40,342 nucleotides of DNA, taken from positions 1 to 40,342 of the forward strand of contig JAAWBD010000006.1 of the NCBI GenBank assembly GCA_022792495.1, in the 5' to 3' direction. The notes below the pieces were generated by a model. That model saw only the letters and a program-made list of their open reading frames with translations. It was not told the DNA's origin and ran no database searches. The stretch comes from Oscillospiraceae bacterium (GTDB lineage: Bacteria > Bacillota > Clostridia > Oscillospirales > Oscillospiraceae). The position numbers were made by a program, and so were the translations under genes. Of the stretch, positions 25,434 to 32,286 are shown in pieces (within the stretch, counting starts at the first letter, position 1; every line of letters begins with the position of its first letter).

Positions 25434-27005
25434 ATGAAAAAGTTTCTGCGGTGGGGGATCGGTGTGATCTTTTGCCTGCTGTTCCTGCCCACCGCTCAGG
25501 CGGCCCTATTTCCCGATGTGCTCCCGGGCAGCTGGTATGAGGAGGCGGTGGAGGAAATGACCCGGGAGGGGCTGCTTACCGGCTGCGATGACGGAACCTT
25601 CCAGCCTATGCGGGAGATCTCCGGGGCGGAGTTTGTGGCAATCACCCTGCGCTGCACGGGGCAGGAATTTGTTTTAGGGGAGGGGCACTGGGCTTCGGAA
25701 GCGCTGTACTACGGCCGTAATGCGGGCTGGTTTGACTGGGACGAGCTCCCCTTTGATGGCTCCCAATGGGAAGCTTGCGACAGGCCCATCTCCCGTCAAC
25801 TGGCGGTAAAGATCTTGATGAAGGCGCTGCTTCCTGGTACAGAGTATGATTTTAATAGAGAATCTCAAAAGATCAGCGACTTTTCCAGTTTGAGCGGGCG
25901 GTACTATGAGCCGGTGCTGTCCGCCTATGCCGCAGGGATCGCCAGGGGGGATGAGACGGGGGCCTTTTGCCCGGAGCGTGGACTGACAAGGGCGGAGGCC
26001 TGCATCCTGTTCCAGAGGGCTTTGGCACGTCAGGAAAGAAGGCCTGGGACGGGAGAGGAGATACCCTCTCAGACTCCGTCGCCGGAGGAGCCGCTCCAAA
26101 CCCAGCAGGGGGGAGCGGCGGAGAACGGCTGGCTTCAGATGAAGGGCGTCCAGCTTTGCAACGAGGCGGGGGATCCCATTGTCCTCCGGGGTATGAGCAG
26201 TCATGGGCTTCGATGGTACGGCCAGTTCACCAACCGTCAGTCCATCCAAAACACAGCGGCATTTGGGGCCAATGTGTTCCGGGTGGCCATGTACACCGGG
26301 GAGGGGGGCTATCTCTCCCAGCAGCAGGTCATGAGGGAAAAGGCGTATGCCACAGTAGACGCTGCCATCCAGAATGACCTCTATGTGATCCTGGATTGGC
26401 ATATTCTCTCCGATGGAAATCCTATGACCCATGTGGAGGAGGCGGAAGCCTTTTTTGCGGAGGCGGCGGCCCGTTACGCCGACACGCCCAATGTGCTTTA
26501 TGAGATCTGCAACGAGCCCAACGGAAATGTGTCCTGGGCGGAGGATATAAAGCCCTATGCCCAACGGCTGGTATCTGCTATTCGGGCCCAGTCTCCCAAG
26601 GGGGTTATCCTTATCGGAAGCCCCACATGGAGCCAGGATATCCATCTGGCGGCGGCCGATCCGGTAGATGGAGAGAATTTGATGTACACCCTCCATTTTT
26701 ACGCGGGGACGCACGGACAAGATCTGCGAAACCGGATCGACAGCGCCTGGGCGGCCGGGTTACCTGTCTTTGTCTCCGAGTGGGGAACCAGTCGGGCTGA
26801 CGGCAGCGGTGGGGTATTCCTGGAGGAGAGCAGGGTCTGGCTGGATCACCTGGAGGAGCGGGGGATCAGCTGGTGCAACTGGTCTCTGTGTGACAAGCAT
26901 GAGACCTCCGCGGCACTGAAGCCGGGAACTGCCCCAGACCGGGAGTGGACGGAAAAAGACCTGACCGCCTCCGGACAATTTGTTTTTTCACAGTTCAAAA
27001 GATAG
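25434..27005 (+). CDS. secreted GH5 endoglucanase with N-terminal SLH domains
   Basis: 523 residues. A signal peptide is predicted to end at AQA (about 23). Three SLH-like units cover about 25-205 (FPDVLPGSWYEEAVEEM, LTGCDDGTFQP, then FCPERGLTRAEACILFQRAL), a Pro/Glu-rich linker follows, and the GH5 domain runs about 235-523. The acid/base Glu is in YEICNEPNG and the nucleophile in FVSEWGTS; ILDWH and LHFYAG are also family sites. It probably cuts beta-glucans while attached to the cell wall through SLH. Substrate unproven. Confidence 0.92.
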   Translation: MKKFLRWGIGVIFCLLFLPTAQAALFPDVLPGSWYEEAVEEMTREGLLTGCDDGTFQPMREISGAEFVAITLRCTGQEFVLGEGHWASEALYYGRNAGWFDWDELPFDGSQWEACDRPISRQLAVKILMKALLPGTEYDFNRESQKISDFSSLSGRYYEPVLSAYAAGIARGDETGAFCPERGLTRAEACILFQRALARQERRPGTGEEIPSQTPSPEEPLQTQQGGAAENGWLQMKGVQLCNEAGDPIVLRGMSSHGLRWYGQFTNRQSIQNTAAFGANVFRVAMYTGEGGYLSQQQVMREKAYATVDAAIQNDLYVILDWHILSDGNPMTHVEEAEAFFAEAAARYADTPNVLYEICNEPNGNVSWAEDIKPYAQRLVSAIRAQSPKGVILIGSPTWSQDIHLAAADPVDGENLMYTLHFYAGTHGQDLRNRIDSAWAAGLPVFVSEWGTSRADGSGGVFLEESRVWLDHLEERGISWCNWSLCDKHETSAALKPGTAPDREWTEKDLTASGQFVFSQFKR

Positions 27006-27010
27006 GGTCG

Positions 27011-27050
27011 GATAAAGGGAGCCTGCTTTATAAAGCAGGCTCCCTTTATC
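27011..27050. terminator. 40-base perfect palindrome ending the GH5 gene
   Basis: Twenty bases (27011-27030) match the reverse complement of 27031-27050. T-runs on both arms; it can act for both strands. Confidence 0.8.
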
Positions 27051-27127
27051 TGTGCATAGAATTTTAAGAATAGAAAAATCGCTTGCACGCGGCTCCTATT
27101 GCTCTAAGAACTTCTTATACGCACGAT

Positions 27128-27664
27128 CTATAATGGGTTGGAACTGGTGATATTCTTTCCAGGAGAACCCGATCCCCAGGGCCGTTTATGAAGCTGGGTT
27201 TCCACAAAAAGAGAATAGGCCTCTAAGTAGTGCGGTTCATAGTACCAATCAACAAATCCACATATTTCCGGCTTTAGATCCTTCCGGCTCAAAATGCCGC
27301 CGCAATACCGCAGCAGGAACTCCGTGCCTGTTATTTCTTCCCGTTTTACCGTTTCTGCCGCTTGGGAGATATCTTCGAAGCCGGCAGGCGGATCATAAAA
27401 TCCATTTTGAATGAACCACACCAAAAAGAAAGCAATATGGTTGGCACAATATTCATTGATGACGCAGAAATCATCATATTCTAACTCATCTGTGGTTATG
27501 TTGAACTGGCTGCAGTACTCCTGCATGGCCGAGGTTTCTTGATATTTTGCTTTATCATGCACAAATGGCTTTGATATATGTGCGGGGCGGCGGCTGCCGT
27601 TGTCGAGATACTCCTTTTGGCCATTGTCGAAATTCTCATTTTTGAACAGATCGAACGGATCCAT
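27128..27664 (-). pseudogene. hypothetical protein with C-terminal frameshift
   Basis: As read, 178 residues starting MDPFDLFKNENFDNGQKEYL and ending in SSNPL. The middle has INEYCANHIAFFLVWFIQNGF and looks like a soluble alpha protein; some immunity proteins are of this type, but I cannot name it. If one base is added near 27175-27185 (a C-run after LHKRP), the frame continues as LGIGFSWKEYHQFQPIIDRA and YKKFLEQ, ending at 27096-27098, for 189 residues. That tail is lysine-rich and helical, so the frameshift is more likely than the short ending. It could be a mutation or a sequencing error. Confidence 0.65.
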
Positions 27665-27731
27665 AGATACCTCTAAAGTACGAGTGTGCGTCCGCGAGAA
27701 AGCCTTGTGGAAGGGGGCTGGTTTATTTTCT

Positions 27732-27759
27732 ATTATATCAGGAGCATAAAAAATTGCAA
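27732..27759 (-). promoter_or_regulatory. promoter of the frameshifted hypothetical gene
   Basis: TTGCAA (27754-27759), 16 bases, TATAAT (27732-27737). Confidence 0.65.
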
Positions 27760-27818
27760 GGGTAGGGCGTTGATACCCATCTTTGCTTTATTAAAATATA
27801 ATTTCGATAGAAATGACA

Positions 27819-27860
27819 GACCCGAACTATATTGTCCATGCAGGCAATATAGTTCGGGTC
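27819..27860 (-). terminator. hairpin, probably the ancestral terminator of tRNA-Pro
   Basis: A 16-bp stem (27819-27834 with 27845-27860), ten bases left of the attL core. Before integration it would sit directly downstream of the tRNA. Confidence 0.65.
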
Positions 27861-27869
27861 ATCGTTGAA

Positions 27870-27892
27870 TGGTCGGAGTGGCGGGATTCGAA
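27870..27892. repeat. attL core, copy of tRNA-Pro 3' end
   Basis: 23 bases identical to 35033-35055, beginning TGGTCGGAGTGG and ending GGATTCGAA. They are the CCA end, acceptor strand and T-arm part of tRNA-Pro. Confidence 0.95.
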
Positions 27893-27998
27893 TTATTTCT
27901 GGCTTGTAAATTACCGTAAATTGCAGAAAAAGAATGTAGTCATGTCAAGAGGTGCGGGGCCTGTTTAGTAAATAGTTGACAAACGCTGTAAACTTCCA

Positions 27999-28020
27999 TA
28001 AGGGAAAAAATAAGGGAAAA
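27999..28020. repeat. left arm-type repeats
   Basis: TAAGGGAAAA at 27999-28008 and 28011-28020, starts 12 bases apart. The same pair with the same spacing and orientation is found at the other end. Confidence 0.75.
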
Positions 28021-28024
28021 CTTT

Positions 28025-28046
28025 GGAGCCGGAAGGCTCCGTTTTT
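28025..28046 (+). terminator. short hairpin near the repressor end
   Basis: GGAGCC / GGCTCC with a GGAA loop, then GTTTTT on the plus strand; the minus strand has a weaker AAAGTTTT tail. Confidence 0.5.
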
Positions 28047-28050
28047 GTTG

Positions 28051-28611
28051 TCAAAATGGAAGATCGTTATCGTCGCCGTCATCATCAAATGTAATGGTAT
28101 CTTGCTGCAGCTCTTTAAGCTCAAACCCATTAGATGCCTCGGCCCATTTTGCAATTCTCTTTTTCACAAGCGTTTCATAGTCATCGTCATCTAATGCGCT
28201 CCGTGCACTGTCCAGAGCAACTATATCTGCAACCAACTCCAGGAATCCAGAGCGTCTATCATGATTAAGGCAGATTATATATTTCCCATTCGGGTTGTTG
28301 TTCCAATCAATGTCTTCTTCAACGGACAGCCCCAACGCCCATAGGGTTGTAAAAAATTCCTCTACTAATGTTTTACGGTCTTTTTGCTTTACCGCATTCT
28401 GATCTTCCCCCCAAACGATCCAGTCAATGGAGAGTTGATATAGTCTCGAAAGCTCTTTCAGAATCTCAATAGGGGGACTGTTCTTCCCTGTTTCATAGGA
28501 AGAAAGTGTTTGGGACTTTGGGATTCCCACTTTTTCGCACACCTGCTCTTGTGTTAGTCCCATGCGATCTCTGGCCTGTTTTAGGCGCTTCGCTATTCCG
28601 GCATCCGCCAT
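28051..28611 (-). CDS. XRE-family repressor with SSB-like acidic C-terminal tip
   Basis: 186 residues. The HTH_3 domain is at about 5-62 (KRLKQARDRMGLTQEQVCEKVG, in two parts, with SQTLSSYETGKNSPP). The rest is a mixed domain of unknown fold. The last residues read TFDDDGDDNDLPF, strongly like the DDDLPF tip of bacterial SSB. Start MADAGIA at 28611 has GAGGTG 6-7 bases ahead. It diverges from the small HTH genes, with sigma-A promoters on both sides and a symmetric site between: a classic lysogeny switch layout. Confidence 0.88.
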   Translation of the reverse strand: MADAGIAKRLKQARDRMGLTQEQVCEKVGIPKSQTLSSYETGKNSPPIEILKELSRLYQLSIDWIVWGEDQNAVKQKDRKTLVEEFFTTLWALGLSVEEDIDWNNNPNGKYIICLNHDRRSGFLELVADIVALDSARSALDDDDYETLVKKRIAKWAEASNGFELKELQQDTITFDDDGDDNDLPF

Positions 28612-28630
28612 TTCAATCACCTCAACATTT

Positions 28631-28659
28631 AGAATATCAATTTTAATGAGATATGTCAA
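28631..28659 (-). promoter_or_regulatory. promoter of the XRE repressor
   Basis: TTGACA (28654-28659), 17 bases, TATTCT (28631-28636). Confidence 0.8.
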
Positions 28660-28666
28660 TAATAAA

Positions 28667-28687
28667 AACAATTATAAATTTATTGTT
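28667..28687. promoter_or_regulatory. possible repressor operator
   Basis: AACAAT (28667-28672) and ATTGTT (28682-28687) with 9 A/T bases between, located between the two divergent promoters. Confidence 0.55.
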
Positions 28688-28705
28688 GATTCACACATCT
28701 GGGAA

Positions 28706-28734
28706 TTGAGTAAATGCCGACAATCCGCTATGAT
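28706..28734 (+). promoter_or_regulatory. rightward promoter of the element's early genes
   Basis: TTGAGT (28706-28711), 17 bases, TATGAT (28729-28734). It covers the ATG at 28714, so the first gene must start downstream. Confidence 0.65.
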
Positions 28735-28758
28735 GGAGGCGAAAGGAGGCCGAAAGCC

Positions 28759-28947
28759 TTGAAAAACATTGCTAATCAGGATATCAGAGAGTTTGCGAAA
28801 TCAAAGAGGGTGAACCTTTGGGCTGTAGCTGAAGAAATGGGAATTTGGGAAAGTGCGCTCTCCCGGAAGCTCCGCCATGAGTTGCCCCCGGCGGAGAAGG
28901 AGAAGATAATCTCCATTATCCAGAAGCTCTCTGGAGAGGAGAGCTGA
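28759..28947 (+). CDS. small Cro-like/HTH protein of Clostridia phages
   Basis: 62 residues from a TTG start, LKNIANQDIREFAKSKRVNL, followed by WAVAEEMGIWESALSRKLRHELPP. Similar short proteins with NQDIR...LW...A...G...SRKLRKELP are common as early genes of clostridial prophages (from memory). A helix-turn-helix is likely around 15-40. AAAGGAGG lies 9 bases before the TTG, and the promoter position excludes the ATG upstream. Confidence 0.75.
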   Translation: MKNIANQDIREFAKSKRVNLWAVAEEMGIWESALSRKLRHELPPAEKEKIISIIQKLSGEES

Positions 28948-28949
28948 CA

Positions 28950-29138
28950 ATGGAGCCTATCACAGTATCAGTTGAAGGCGCCGCCAAGCTGCTGGGGGTA
29001 AGCAAGCCTACAGTATACAGCATGATCCGAGGGGAAGGTCTGCCCCATATCAAGCTGAACCGGCGGACAGTGATTCCGGTGGACAAGCTGCGGGAGTGGG
29101 TAAATGAGCGGGCAGGGGGCGGTAGTTGTGGAGAATAA
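28950..29138 (+). CDS. excisionase-type HTH protein
   Basis: 62 residues with a MerR-like winged HTH of the excisionase (DNA-binding domain, HTH_17) type: VEGAAKLLGVSKPTVYSMI, then GLPHIKLNRRTVIPVDKLREW. Such proteins direct excision or regulate early genes. GGAGAGGAG precedes the ATG. Overlaps the following gene. Confidence 0.85.
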   Translation: MEPITVSVEGAAKLLGVSKPTVYSMIRGEGLPHIKLNRRTVIPVDKLREWVNERAGGGSCGE

Positions 29139-29403
29139 GAAACGCCCAACATGGTGGAAGATGTTTGCAAGTCAGAGGGCCGCCATAGAGTCTATACCGG
29201 ACGCTTCAGCCGGAGCCGGGATAAAAGCCGCTTTCCGATATTTTGACGGCGAGGAAGTGAAACAAGGATCTATAGAACCGCTGGCCTACACCGCATTTTG
29301 TCTCATAAAGCCCTTTATTGACAAGACCCATGAAGATTTCCGAAAAGACAGTGAAAACGGCAAAAAAGGAGCAGAAGCCCGGTGGGGAGGAGAAAAAGGA
29401 TAG
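29128..29403 (+). CDS. DUF6291-like phage replication-associated protein, shortened
   Basis: 91 residues from GTG at 29128 (alternative ATG 29104). The core FASQRAAIESIPDASAGAGI and the end ENGKKGAEARWGG fit the DUF6291 domain found in phage replication modules. It stops soon after at TAG, in a GAAAAAG run, but one-base change in that run would open a tail reading into the following Pro-rich and GGTAGAA repeats (ending after about 30 more residues). The short form may be a frameshifted one. Confidence 0.7.
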   Translation: MENKKRPTWWKMFASQRAAIESIPDASAGAGIKAAFRYFDGEEVKQGSIEPLAYTAFCLIKPFIDKTHEDFRKDSENGKKGAEARWGGEKG

Positions 29404-29455
29404 CCCCCCTATGGCCCCCCATAGCCCCCCTATGGCCCCCTATGGCCCCCTATGC
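29403..29455. repeat. imperfect TATGGCCCCC tandem repeat
   Basis: About five to six copies of a 10-11 base unit alternating ATAGCCCCCC and TATGGCCCCC. Directly after the DUF6291-like stop; may be a coding remnant. Confidence 0.75.
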
Positions 29456-29473
29456 AGAAGAAAGAAGAAAGAA

Positions 29474-29529
29474 GGTAGAAGGTAGAAGGTAGAAGGTAGA
29501 AGGTAGAAGGTAGAAGAAAGAAGGTAGAA
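29474..29529. repeat. GGTAGAA heptamer repeats (iteron-like)
   Basis: Six perfect tandem copies of GGTAGAA (29474-29515), one degenerate GAAAGAA, then one more (29523-29529). Resembles iterons or a microsatellite. Confidence 0.85.
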
Positions 29530-29575
29530 ATTACAAAACTAAACATTCTACTTCTAACGGGGGCGCAGACGCTGT

Positions 29576-29591
29576 TCTAACGTACGTTAGA
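29576..29591. repeat. 16-base perfect palindrome
   Basis: TCTAACGTACGTTAGA, lying 47 bases after the heptamer repeats in a gene-free stretch; possible protein-binding site at an origin. Confidence 0.7.
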
Positions 29592-29663
29592 GGAAATATA
29601 GGGGATTGCCAATTTCCACACTGGGTAAGGCGGCGTCCCCGCCCAGAAAGGAGAGAAAACATA

Positions 29664-30020
29664 TTGTCCGGTAGATCATCGCAGCGCAAAGGAGCCGATG
29701 GCGAGCGGGAGCTTGCCCGTATCCTGACCGAGTACGGCTACGATATGCGGCGGGGTGGCTCTCTGTCCTTTGGTGAAGAGCCTGACCTTGTGGGCCTGCC
29801 TGGGGTACATATCGAGGTCAAGCGGGTGGAGCGGTTAAATGTGCCTGAAGCAATGGGACAAGCTGTCAGAGATTCCGACAGGTTCCACGATGGCGCTCCG
29901 GCTTTGTTTCATCGCCGCTCCCGCTCGCCGTGGCTGGTGACTATGAGGCTGGAGGACTGGATGATCTTATATTCACGAGACCCTAAAAAGGTTTATAAAA
30001 GTTTAGATTTGGAGGATTGA
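29664..30020 (+). CDS. PD-(D/E)XK nuclease, Holliday-junction-resolvase-like
   Basis: 118 residues from a TTG start after AAGGAGAG. The motif chain is E in GERELARILTEYGY, then PDLVGLPGVHIEVKR with the D-x(n)-E-x-K centre. This resembles archaeal Hjc-type resolvases and small phage nucleases acting on branched DNA. In the element it lies with replication and recombination genes. Target unknown. Confidence 0.82.
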   Translation: MSGRSSQRKGADGERELARILTEYGYDMRRGGSLSFGEEPDLVGLPGVHIEVKRVERLNVPEAMGQAVRDSDRFHDGAPALFHRRSRSPWLVTMRLEDWMILYSRDPKKVYKSLDLED

Positions 30021-30022
30021 CT

Positions 30023-30244
30023 ATGTTTTACATGAAGCGCAAAGGCGAGAAGCTGGAGGTTCGGGATGATAACGTATACACAAAATGTCCCCGGTGTGGG
30101 AAGGAACACCATGTGGATCTTCATGACATTTTAGGCGGAGGCGGGGATCTGTACGGTACGCAAGTGTATTGCTCCCTGTGTACCGACCTCATCCAAGCGG
30201 AGCGGGCCTATGGACGGCCTGTTTCGTTGGAGGAATTGTCTTAG
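30023..30244 (+). CDS. small zinc-ribbon protein
   Basis: 73 residues. One CPRCG pair (about 23-27) and a CSLC pair (about 50-53) make a four-Cys zinc ribbon, with a His-rich KEHHVDLHD between. GGAGG is 7 bases before the ATG at 30023. No family name. Probably regulatory or nucleic-acid binding. Confidence 0.7.
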   Translation: MFYMKRKGEKLEVRDDNVYTKCPRCGKEHHVDLHDILGGGGDLYGTQVYCSLCTDLIQAERAYGRPVSLEELS

Positions 30245-30248
30245 TTTT

Positions 30249-30350
30249 GGGGTAACCTGAGAATAAGGAGTTTTCAAGTACCCACAATTTGTGTGTACTT
30301 GAAAACTCTACTACTGTAGGGGCGGACAAAACATCCCAGGTTATACCCCC
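30249..30350. repeat. nested inverted repeats in a 230-base gap
   Basis: An outer GGGGTAACCTG (from 30249) pairs imperfectly with CAGGTTATACCCC (to about 30348). Inside, GAGTTTTCAAGTAC (30268-30281) matches GTACTTGAAAACTC (30295-30308), with a smaller CACAA/TTGTG in its loop. Long cruciform or RNA structure. Confidence 0.7.
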
Positions 30351-30386
30351 CGAAATGAGGGGTACCCGACGGCCTGTCGGCTACTG

Positions 30387-30414
30387 AAAAAAGAAAGAGC
30401 CGCCCGAAGGCGGC
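30387..30414 (-). terminator. minus-strand terminator before the sigma-like gene
   Basis: GCCGCC / GGCGGC stem with a 4-base loop and a TCTTTCTTTTTT tail on the minus strand. No protein gene on this strand leads to it. Confidence 0.7.
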
Positions 30415-30442
30415 CCCGTTCTGGGTAGATATGGACTTTATC
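30387..30442 (-). ncRNA. predicted small RNA on the minus strand
   Basis: Promoter TTGAAT-N17-TAGAAT (30449-30477) would start an RNA near 30442, and the terminator ends it near 30387: about 55-60 bases with no good ORF. Its promoter overlaps the start codon of the sigma-like gene. Predicted only from promoter plus terminator. Confidence 0.45.
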
Positions 30443-30448
30443 ACCCAC

Positions 30449-30477
30449 ATTCTACCACGAAAGGGGCGGGGATTCAA
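30449..30477 (-). promoter_or_regulatory. minus-strand promoter over the sigma-like gene start
   Basis: TTGAAT (30472-30477), 17 bases, TAGAAT (30449-30454). Confidence 0.5.
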
Positions 30478-31211
30478 TGAGAAATGAAGATCTGGTGGCA
30501 GAGATACAGGCCGGGAGGCGGGAACTGCTGGGGGCGCTATGGGAACAGGTAGAGCGGTTCATAAGGCGGCAAGCCAATCAACGCCCAGATATCGGAGCCG
30601 TAGACCGGGAGGACTTATACCAATCCGGCTATCTGGCCCTTGTGGCAGCGGTGGACAGCTACACCCCAGAGCGGGATATGAAATTTGTGTCCTGGCTTGC
30701 CTATCACCTGAAGACCGCCTTCAATGAGGCAAGCAATTACAGATCAGAGCGGCAGCGGCGGGATCCAATGCACCAGGCGGACAGTCTCAGCCGCCCGCTC
30801 GATGATGAGGACGGCGGGGAACTGCTGGACATTGTCGCAGACCCTCACGGCCTCCAAGGGCTTAAGGAGGCCGAGGAGAGGATATGGCGGGAAGAATTAG
30901 CCATCGCCCTTGAAAAGGCCTTGACGGCCCTTCCAGAGGCCGAGAGCGACGCCCTACGCCGGAGATACTACCGGGGGCAGACAATGGCGCAAATCGCCCG
31001 GGAAACCGGAAAAACAGCTTATGAGGTGCAGAAGGAGGAACAGCGGGGGCTGGCAGCGCTCCGCAAGCCTTCCTCTGGACTCCGGGCCTACATCGAGGAG
31101 AATACGCCCTACTATCTCCATGTGGGGGCTACCCGTTTCAATTCCACCCAGACCTCCGCTGTGGAGGAGATCGTCTTCAGGCGGGAGGGGATGGAGACGC
31201 GGAGAGGGTAA
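30477..31211 (+). CDS. phage-type sigma-70-like factor
   Basis: 244 residues. Region 2 is at about 40-85 (DLYQSGYLALVAAVDSYTPE and KFVSWLAYHLKTAFNE), and region 4 at about 140-190 (LEKALTALPEAESDALRRRY with TMAQIARETGKTAYEV). A C-terminal tail of 45 residues is unique. Such factors drive late genes in clostridial elements, or are regulators by analogy with ArpU. The ATG has only GGGGCGGGG before it. Confidence 0.83.
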   Translation: MRNEDLVAEIQAGRRELLGALWEQVERFIRRQANQRPDIGAVDREDLYQSGYLALVAAVDSYTPERDMKFVSWLAYHLKTAFNEASNYRSERQRRDPMHQADSLSRPLDDEDGGELLDIVADPHGLQGLKEAEERIWREELAIALEKALTALPEAESDALRRRYYRGQTMAQIARETGKTAYEVQKEEQRGLAALRKPSSGLRAYIEENTPYYLHVGATRFNSTQTSAVEEIVFRREGMETRRG

Positions 31212-31291
31212 AAAGAAAAGCACAGGCATTTCTGCGCTGTGCTTCTCCAAATCGACTATTTCCAGAGGATCATATTTTTCCCGCCCCACTC

Positions 31292-31489
31292 TCAACGGAA
31301 ACGGTGGTCAATGCCACTCTGCTTCATAATGGCATTTGCCGTGTGCCGGGACTTTATCTTACTATCCACCGTGATGTGTCTGCCGGTGATGGGGCTAAAC
31401 CATATGTCATGATCGCCCTTCCCATGCCGGACAAAGACGCACTGATTGGCAGCCAGAATGTCCCGGACAGCCTTTTCATACTCCGCCAT
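31292..31489 (-). CDS. hicA: HicA-family mRNA interferase toxin
   Basis: 65 residues with the HicA core: the active His in VRHGKGDHDIWFSP and the ending RHTANAIMKQSGI. HicA cuts mRNA. It follows HicB by a TGATG overlap of one base. The operon order antitoxin-toxin is unlike the classical hicAB. A third RHH gene lies upstream. Confidence 0.88.
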   Translation of the reverse strand: MAEYEKAVRDILAANQCVFVRHGKGDHDIWFSPITGRHITVDSKIKSRHTANAIMKQSGIDHRFR

Positions 31490-31707
31490 CAGATCGCCAC
31501 CTGTTCCATCCGCTCAGAAAGGACGGTCAACTGCAAGGGGCCTTTAGTGGTTCCGTTCAGTTCCAGCATTTCAGGGACAGCATAGCGCAGCCGCTCCACC
31601 AGAGCGTCAAAAGAACCGGATTCCAGCACCAGGCCGGGGACATCCTCACTCTCTGCCACCCACACGGCGGCGTCTGGATCCCACAGAACTTTGATAGTCA
31701 GCTTCAT
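31489..31707 (-). CDS. hicB: DUF1902/HicB-like antitoxin, without DNA-binding domain
   Basis: 72 residues, MKLTIKVLWDPDAAVWVAES then EDVPGLVLESGSFDALVERL: the partial RNase-H fold of HicB antitoxins of the DUF1902 type. Usual HicB proteins carry an extra RHH or HTH domain of 40-60 residues; this one ends directly after the fold. GAGGAGGGG precedes the ATG. Only 15 bases separate it from the RHH gene. Confidence 0.85.
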   Translation of the reverse strand: MKLTIKVLWDPDAAVWVAESEDVPGLVLESGSFDALVERLRYAVPEMLELNGTTKGPLQLTVLSERMEQVAI

Positions 31708-31722
31708 AAATACCCCTCCTCT

Positions 31723-32160
31723 TTAAGATTCATCATCGTCCACAATTTCAATGGGAGGACACAATTCAGAGATAAACCTCTCTAACTCATTGAATGTTGC
31801 AGTGGGGTGGCCTTTGAGATATTCCCACACATCATCTTCAAGACCATATTCGCCAATAGCAAGCATAGTTCCAACAAATAAGTCCATCTGACCTCCGTCC
31901 CTTTTGCGGATTCGGAGAACTTCATCTTCGATTTTATCGGACCATTTATTTTCCTTGCGTTTTCTTGCGAGGGTATCTCGCTCTATCTTTTCATCAATGG
32001 CCTGATTGATAAAGCTATTTACACTCTGTCCTTGGGCTTCTGCATGGGCTTTGATGGTTTCTTTCTTGCCCTTTGACAGAGTGAGATTTACCCGGTCATA
32101 GGATTTCGCAATAAAGTCGTTGTTATAAGCGATAGCTTTCGATTTGTCCTTATAAGCCAT
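31723..32160 (-). CDS. ribbon-helix-helix protein, probable regulator of the hicBA operon
   Basis: 145 residues. An Arc/RHH domain is at about 20-60 (YDRVNLTLSKGKKETIKAHA then EAQGQSVNSFINQAIDEKIE). The remainder is acidic and helical, ending EIVDDDES. AAGGAGG is 7 bases before the ATG at 32160. It is first in the operon with hicB and hicA and sits next to direct repeats, so it probably autoregulates. Confidence 0.8.
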   Translation of the reverse strand: MAYKDKSKAIAYNNDFIAKSYDRVNLTLSKGKKETIKAHAEAQGQSVNSFINQAIDEKIERDTLARKRKENKWSDKIEDEVLRIRKRDGGQMDLFVGTMLAIGEYGLEDDVWEYLKGHPTATFNELERFISELCPPIEIVDDDES

Positions 32161-32180
32161 AGTCACACCTCCTTGATGTT

Positions 32181-32209
32181 ATTGTACAACACAATGATAC
32201 TATACGCAA
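32181..32209 (-). promoter_or_regulatory. promoter of the RHH-hicB-hicA operon
   Basis: TTGCGT (32204-32209), 17 bases, TACAAT (32181-32186). Confidence 0.6.
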
Positions 32210-32236
32210 TGTACATTATAAACAAAAACCGCAATA

Positions 32237-32281
32237 GAACATTGTGCAAGGTGCTTATTGACGAACATTGCGCAAAGTGCT
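32237..32281. promoter_or_regulatory. two 19-base direct repeats between divergent promoters
   Basis: 32237-32255 and 32263-32281 share GAACATTG-GCAA-GTGCT with two mismatches and a 26-base step. The second copy overlaps the plus promoter. RC partial copies (ACATTGCG) lie near the minus promoter. Likely RHH operator. Confidence 0.65.
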
Positions 32282-32286
32282 ACAAT
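32258..32286 (+). promoter_or_regulatory. promoter of the Gp157-like/mini-RecA operon
   Basis: TTGACG (32258-32263), 17 bases, TACAAT (32281-32286). A 160-base leader follows in which I see no clear gene. Confidence 0.75.

Noticed and set aside
29403-29529. Short regular repeats as a CRISPR array
   Set aside because: Units are 7 and 10-11 bases in tandem without spacers, and no cas gene is near.
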